A stretch of 24,868 bases of DNA from Actinomycetes bacterium (GTDB taxonomy: Bacteria; Actinomycetota; Acidimicrobiia; Acidimicrobiales; Microtrichaceae). The stretch covers positions 1 to 24,868 of the forward strand of contig JAEZFI010000239.1 of assembly GCA_023437745.1 (NCBI GenBank). Direction: 5' to 3'. This document shows positions 21,520 through 24,868 of this stretch, piece by piece (positions within the stretch are counted from its first letter, which is position 1; every line of letters starts with the position of its first letter). Below the pieces are notes generated by a model, which searched no databases, had not been told where the DNA came from, and saw only the letters and a list, made by a program, of their open reading frames with translations. The translations under genes and the position numbers were made by a program.

Positions 21520-21917
21520 GCAGCGGCGAGCACCCCAACATCGAGCTGGCGAGGCGGCTGTACGACGCCATGGCGGCCAAGGACGCCGGCACCCTGATGA
21601 CGCTGTTCAGCGAGGACGTCGTCGTGGAGCAGACCCCGGAGCTCCCGTGGGGTGGGCACTACACCGGGCACGACGGGCTGGGCACGTTCTTCGTCACCCT
21701 GGTCGGGACCATCACCTCGCAGGTCACGATCTCCACGATCTTCGCCGCGGAGGACGTGGTCGTGCAGGTGGGACGCACGGCGGGCACGGTCAACGCGACC
21801 GGTCGCCACTTCGACGTCGACGAGGTGCACCTCCTCACCATCGAGGACGGCAAGGTCGTCCGCTTCGAGGCGCACATCGACACGCCGGCGATGCTGGCAG
21901 CCCTCGCCCCCGACTGA
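21516..21917 (+). CDS. SnoaL-like NTF2-fold protein
   Basis: Encodes 133 aa. IELARRLYDAMAAKDAGTLMTLFSEDVVVEQ at the N terminus and VDEVHLLTIEDGKVVRFEAHID near the C terminus are typical of the SnoaL_2 group. The central loop PWGGHYTGHDGLGTFF is the usual family segment. These small proteins are isomerases, cyclases, hydrolases or ligand binders; the Asp/His dyad of SnoaL cannot be placed firmly here. Translational coupling to the epoxide-hydrolase-like gene, which has the same general fold, suggests they arose by duplication or act in one small-molecule pathway. The longer open frame upstream is in the overlap and is not supported. Confidence 0.83.
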   Translation: MSSGEHPNIELARRLYDAMAAKDAGTLMTLFSEDVVVEQTPELPWGGHYTGHDGLGTFFVTLVGTITSQVTISTIFAAEDVVVQVGRTAGTVNATGRHFDVDEVHLLTIEDGKVVRFEAHIDTPAMLAALAPD

Positions 21918-21977
21918 CCGGGGTCGACCGCCGGTCCCGGCGCCTGTGCAGCGCTGACGCCCGCGGCACGCCGGGCC

Positions 21978-21983
21978 TACCGT
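21978..21983 (+). promoter_or_regulatory. Putative leaderless -10 box for the AraC regulator
   Basis: TACCGT lies 6 bases before the GTG at 21990. CTGACG at 21954-21959 could be the -35 box with an 18-base spacer. This supports the chosen start. Confidence 0.45.
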
Positions 21984-21989
21984 GGGGTC

Positions 21990-22826
21990 GTGGAGCGCGT
22001 GTCCGAGTGGGCGACCTCGTTGCCCTCGCCCCGGCTTCGTCCGTTCATCGAGCAGTACGTCGGCTATCGCTACCTGGGTTTCGAGCCCGGGACCCACCGA
22101 GGGCTGCCCTCCCGGCACGCCACGTTCATCGTGAGCATCGGCCCGTCGATCGACGTCGCCCAGCAGACGGATGCCGACCAGGCCCCCGCGCGCTACCGGA
22201 CGGTGCTGAGCGGGCTGCAGGCCACCTCCGCGCTCATCACGCACAGTGGGGACCAGGAGGGGGTGACGATCAAGCCCACGCCCCTGGGCTTCCGCAGCCT
22301 CTTCGCGATGCCGGTCCGGGCGCTGTGGAGCACGTCGATCGAGCTCGCCGACGTGGCGGGCTCGGTCGCCGACGAGCTCTGGGAGCGGATGCAGGGCACG
22401 ACGACGTGGCCGGAGCGCTTCTCGCTCTGCGACGAGGTGCTCGGACGGTTGGCGACGGGGGACGCGTCGCTGCCGCCCGAGCTGCACGAGGCCTGGACCG
22501 GGCTCGTCGCCTCCGGCGGCACCGCGTCGGTCGCCGACCTCGCTCGGCGCGTCGGGTGGAGCCGCCAGCATCTGGCGCGCCGCTTCGGCGACGAGTTCGG
22601 ACTGGGACCCAAGCTGGCGGGTCGCGTGGTGCGCTTCGAGCGGGCCCGGCGGATGCTCGAGTCGACGCCCTCGTTCGTGACGCTGGCTCAGGTCGCCGCG
22701 GCGTGCGGCTACTACGACCAGTCCCACCTCAACCGGGACTTCCTCGAGCTCGCCGGCTGCAGCCCGACGACCTGGATGGCCGAGGAGCTTCCATCTTTCC
22801 AAGACGACGCCGCCGTGCCCGTGTGA
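21990..22826 (+). CDS. AraC-family transcriptional regulator
   Basis: Encodes 278 aa. Residues about 175-270 carry two helix-turn-helix units: SVADLARRVGWSRQHLARRF and VTLAQVAAACGYYDQSHLNR, the latter with the conserved G-Y-x-D-Q-S-H pattern. The N-terminal 165 residues are a sensor region of the kind often seen in regulators next to small VOC or SnoaL genes (LRPFIEQYVGYRYLGFEPGTHRGLPSRHATFIVSIG). These proteins usually activate or repress the gene next door. The VOC gene starts 11 bases after the stop, so it is probably the target or partner. The SnoaL-like gene ends 72 bases upstream. Ligand unknown. Confidence 0.9.
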   Translation: MERVSEWATSLPSPRLRPFIEQYVGYRYLGFEPGTHRGLPSRHATFIVSIGPSIDVAQQTDADQAPARYRTVLSGLQATSALITHSGDQEGVTIKPTPLGFRSLFAMPVRALWSTSIELADVAGSVADELWERMQGTTTWPERFSLCDEVLGRLATGDASLPPELHEAWTGLVASGGTASVADLARRVGWSRQHLARRFGDEFGLGPKLAGRVVRFERARRMLESTPSFVTLAQVAAACGYYDQSHLNRDFLELAGCSPTTWMAEELPSFQDDAAVPV

Positions 22827-22836
22827 TCCTCGGAGC

Positions 22837-23262
22837 ATGACCGAGACGAACGACACCACCAGCACCACGCCGGCCCCGACCGTGTGGCCGCTCATCACCT
22901 ACCGCGACGCCCGCGCCGGCATCGCCTTCCTCGTCGAGGCGTTCGGCTTCGAGCAGGTGGCCGTGCACGCCCGGGAGGGGGACGACTCGATCGTCGAGCA
23001 CGCACAGCTCCGGTGGCCGCTCGGCGGCGGCATCATGCTCGGCAGTGCGGGCAAGGACGACACGGCCTTCGGGCAGCGTCGACCTGGGAACGACTCGGTC
23101 TACGTCGTGTGCGACGAGCCGGATGCGCTGCACGACCGGGCGATGGCCGCCGGTGCCACCCTGGTGCGGGGCCTGGCGGATGAGGACTACGGCTCCCGAG
23201 GCTTCACCGTGCGTGATCCCGAGGGGAACCTCTGGAGCTTCGGCACCTACCGGGGCGAGTGA
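22837..23262 (+). CDS. VOC/glyoxalase-like protein (PhnB-type)
   Basis: Encodes 141 aa. VWPLITYRDARAGIAFLVEAFGFEQVAVH begins the first half and the second half contains YVVCDEPDALHDRAMAAGATLVRGLADEDYGSRGFTVRDPEGNLWSFGTYRGE, the classical glyoxalase/bleomycin-resistance ending. Metal ligands of true glyoxalase I are not clearly present, although E141-type and H-type candidates exist, so it may bind rather than convert its ligand. It begins 11 bases after the AraC gene and is probably co-transcribed. A GATCCT box 6 bases upstream is only weakly promoter-like. The N-terminal TETNDTTSTTPAP stretch is Thr-rich and probably disordered. Confidence 0.87.
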   Translation: MTETNDTTSTTPAPTVWPLITYRDARAGIAFLVEAFGFEQVAVHAREGDDSIVEHAQLRWPLGGGIMLGSAGKDDTAFGQRRPGNDSVYVVCDEPDALHDRAMAAGATLVRGLADEDYGSRGFTVRDPEGNLWSFGTYRGE

Positions 23263-23337
23263 CCGGGTTTGGCCGCTCGGGCCCTTCGGGTACGGACCCC
23301 TTGATCGTCACCGGTCACGGACCCTCGGGAGGCCACG

Positions 23338-23898
23338 ATGGACACCACCACTGCGATCGTGCTGGCGATCGTCGTCGTCATCGCTCTGATCGTGATCGGC
23401 GCGCTCGTCGCACGCTCGCGAGGGGCAGCTCGGGCGGAGGCCCGCCGGGTCGAGGCCGAGCAGCAGCGTCGCGCGGCCCGCGTCCAGGCGGCGGAGGCCG
23501 ATCAGATGGCGGCCCAGGCGGACATGCGTGCCGCCCGGGCGCGAGAGCAGTCAGCGCTCGCCGAGCGTGAGGCCGCCCAGGCCGAGGAGGCTCGGGCGGA
23601 GGCACAGGCCACCGCCGAGCGGGCCCGGCAGCTGGAGGCCGACGCAGGCAAGCGAGGCGGCCGTCGCCGGCAGGACGAGGCCCGCACGAGCGACGAGACC
23701 CGGACGAGCGACGGCGACCGAGGTGAGACGGTTCGGCCCGCCGAGCGGTACGCGGATCGCGGGCCGATTCGGTCGGATGGCGGCTCGGAGGAGATGGGCC
23801 CCTTCGGCGACGACGAGCAGGTCCCGTCCGATGCTCGGAGCCTGGACGAGGCACGACTCCACGACGAGCCGCTCCCCGGCAAGCACCGCCGCCACTGA
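23338..23898 (+). CDS. Single-pass membrane protein with long Ala/Arg/Glu coiled coil, function unknown
   Basis: Encodes 186 aa. Residues 6-25 (AIVLAIVVVIALIVIGALVA) form one membrane helix, followed by positive residues, so the body should face the cytoplasm. Residues 30-108 are almost only Ala, Arg, Glu and Gln in heptad-like order and should form a continuous coiled coil. The last 75 residues are polar, with a near-repeat EARTSDETRTSD, and probably disordered. No enzyme motif is seen. A GGGAGG ribosome site before the ATG supports the start. The architecture recalls actinobacterial membrane-associated stress or envelope proteins, but no name can be given. Confidence 0.75.
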   Translation: MDTTTAIVLAIVVVIALIVIGALVARSRGAARAEARRVEAEQQRRAARVQAAEADQMAAQADMRAARAREQSALAEREAAQAEEARAEAQATAERARQLEADAGKRGGRRRQDEARTSDETRTSDGDRGETVRPAERYADRGPIRSDGGSEEMGPFGDDEQVPSDARSLDEARLHDEPLPGKHRRH

Positions 23899-23911
23899 CG
23901 GCTGACCACCA

Positions 23912-23931
23912 CTCGGCGTGCCGACGCCGAG
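23912..23931. terminator. Small bidirectional hairpin between convergent genes
   Basis: CTCGGCGT (23912-23919) pairs perfectly with ACGCCGAG (23924-23931) across a GCCG loop. It lies in the 46-base gap between two convergent stop codons. No U-tract follows. Confidence 0.55.
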
Positions 23932-23944
23932 GTCGCGGCCGCCT

Positions 23945-24826
23945 TCAGGTCTGTTGGTCGCGGAAGGCGGCTGCCTCGCCCTCCTTGGCCGCGGCGGCCG
24001 CCTCGGCTGCCTCGGCCTCTCGCCGAGCCTCCACGGCACGTACCGCCGCGTCCTCGGCATCGCGCCGCAGCCGGTCCGCCTTGCGACGGAGGCGATCGGC
24101 CTCGCCGTCGAGCTCACGTTGACGCCGGAGGTCGGCCCGCCGCTCGAGCTCGGAACGCCCGGCAGGCGCAGCGTCGACGCCCTCGCGTTCCGCCCCTTCC
24201 GGTGCGGCCTCTGCACGGGCCCGGCGTGCTGGTGCGGCGAGGCGTTGCGCGGCGGTCGACCTCGACGCGTGCTGGGCGGGTCGCTGGTCCGCCGAGCGCG
24301 CCGCCGGCGCGTCCGTTCGCACCGAGGGGTGCGCCCCCGGCGGCGCAGCATGGACGGTCGGACCCAGACCGAAGCCCGGCGCCTCGTGGTCGTCCCGGAG
24401 CACTCCGGCGACCAGCGCCTGCGCGACGGCAGGATCGGCCCCGGCGGCGAAGAGGGTGTCGCGCATGCGACTCCGGAGCGCCTCCCCCGCGATGCCGGCG
24501 CGATCCGCAGCGGCGGTCACCGCGTCGTGGATCGCCTCGCGGTAGGCCGACTGGGCCGAGCGAACGTCGCTCTCGCCGTCGAAGGCATGAGCGAGCGAGG
24601 TGGCCGAGTTGATCACGGCCTCGATCAGCGCGGGCTCCGTCCGGGCGAGCGAGTTGAGGGCCCAGGCGGTCTTCGGGGGGCGTCTGAGGGCCTTGACCTC
24701 GGCGGCCGACTCCGTGTCACCGGTGGCGCGGAGCCGACGGGCGAGGGCGTCGCGGGCCGCGACGAACGCTCCGGGGTCGACGCCGTAGAGGTCGGCGAGC
24801 TCCTCGACGTCAGGCACGGGATCCAC
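23945..24826 (-). CDS. Conserved actinobacterial hypothetical protein with C-terminal coiled coil
   Basis: Encodes 293 aa from a GTG; a second in-frame GTG three codons later (24817) is equally possible. The N-terminal domain, about 5-150, reads LADLYGVDPGAFVAARDALARRLRATGD then VKALRRPPKTAWALNSLAR, a pattern I recall from conserved but uncharacterised actinobacterial proteins. A Pro/Ala-rich linker (about 150-215) leads to a helical Arg/Glu/Ala segment (about 220-285) likely to be a coiled coil. No catalytic motif or membrane helix is seen; it should be cytoplasmic. A TAGTGT box lies 9 bases before the start. The coiled-coil composition is like that of the convergent neighbour, but this may be bias rather than kinship. 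Confidence 0.78.
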   Translation of the reverse strand: MDPVPDVEELADLYGVDPGAFVAARDALARRLRATGDTESAAEVKALRRPPKTAWALNSLARTEPALIEAVINSATSLAHAFDGESDVRSAQSAYREAIHDAVTAAADRAGIAGEALRSRMRDTLFAAGADPAVAQALVAGVLRDDHEAPGFGLGPTVHAAPPGAHPSVRTDAPAARSADQRPAQHASRSTAAQRLAAPARRARAEAAPEGAEREGVDAAPAGRSELERRADLRRQRELDGEADRLRRKADRLRRDAEDAAVRAVEARREAEAAEAAAAAKEGEAAAFRDQQT

Positions 24827-24868
24827 GCCTCACGCACACTACGAACCTGGCCGGAAGTCGGTGGCGGA

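Noticed and set aside
1..24868. CRISPR arrays, tRNA or rRNA genes, riboswitches, insertion sequences, prophage or defence islands
   Set aside because: No regular short repeats, cloverleaf-like sequences, transposase or integrase motifs, or known defence genes were seen on reading both strands.

Overview
The window is bacterial, very GC-rich (visibly about 70 % G+C), densely coded, with frequent GTG and one TTG start, several 4-bp GTGA/ATGA stop-start overlaps and many genes that look leaderless. A group 2 sigma factor close to mycobacterial SigB, HadA/HadB-like hotdog dehydratases, an AlkZ-like winged-helix glycosylase and a TIGR03085-type protein point to Actinomycetota, perhaps Acidimicrobiia. 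The class is inference; no rRNA or other marker gene is present to prove it. No rRNA, tRNA, CRISPR array, insertion sequence or prophage gene was seen, so this reads as ordinary chromosome.

Layout. 1-5.1 kb: the tail of an unknown gene, a membrane GGDEF protein, a GDT1-type cation transporter and a DEAD-box RNA helicase (all +), then a convergent diadenylate-cyclase-like protein (-). 5.1-10.2 kb: a fused ABC exporter (-), divergent from a + operon of ABC-2 ATPase, ABC-2 permease and an RlmG-like rRNA methyltransferase. 10.2-11.5 kb: hemerythrin and a TIGR03085-type protein (-). 11.6-16.6 kb: a + run of GT4 glycosyltransferase, amylo-alpha-1,6-glucosidase, AlkZ-like glycosylase and glutathione peroxidase, ended by a strong bidirectional hairpin before a convergent sigma factor. 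17.8-21 kb: an FMN oxidase-like protein, then a HadA-like and a HadB-like dehydratase (both -) separated by a Clp-N/helix-turn-helix protein (-) and a VOC protein (+). 21-23.3 kb: an epoxide-hydrolase-like gene overlapping a SnoaL-like gene, then an AraC regulator and a VOC protein. 23.3-24.8 kb: two convergent charged, coiled-coil hypothetical proteins. No gap between genes exceeds 300 bases.

Most notable points. (1) The Clp-N/HTH gene has two identical-arm palindromes, CGTCAAC-N5-GTTGACG. One supplies its -35 box, the other covers its -10 box, and the -10 lies 6 nt before the ATG. This suggests a repressor-controlled, possibly self-controlled, proteostasis regulator. (2) A DAC-domain protein has altered DGA and RHR motifs. 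(3) Two long intergenic hairpins share the same CCGTTCTGT stem base, which suggests a dispersed family. (4) A TAnnnT box 6-7 nt before the start codon recurs at many first genes, the mark of leaderless transcription. Gene functions are assigned from motifs read by eye; no database search was made.
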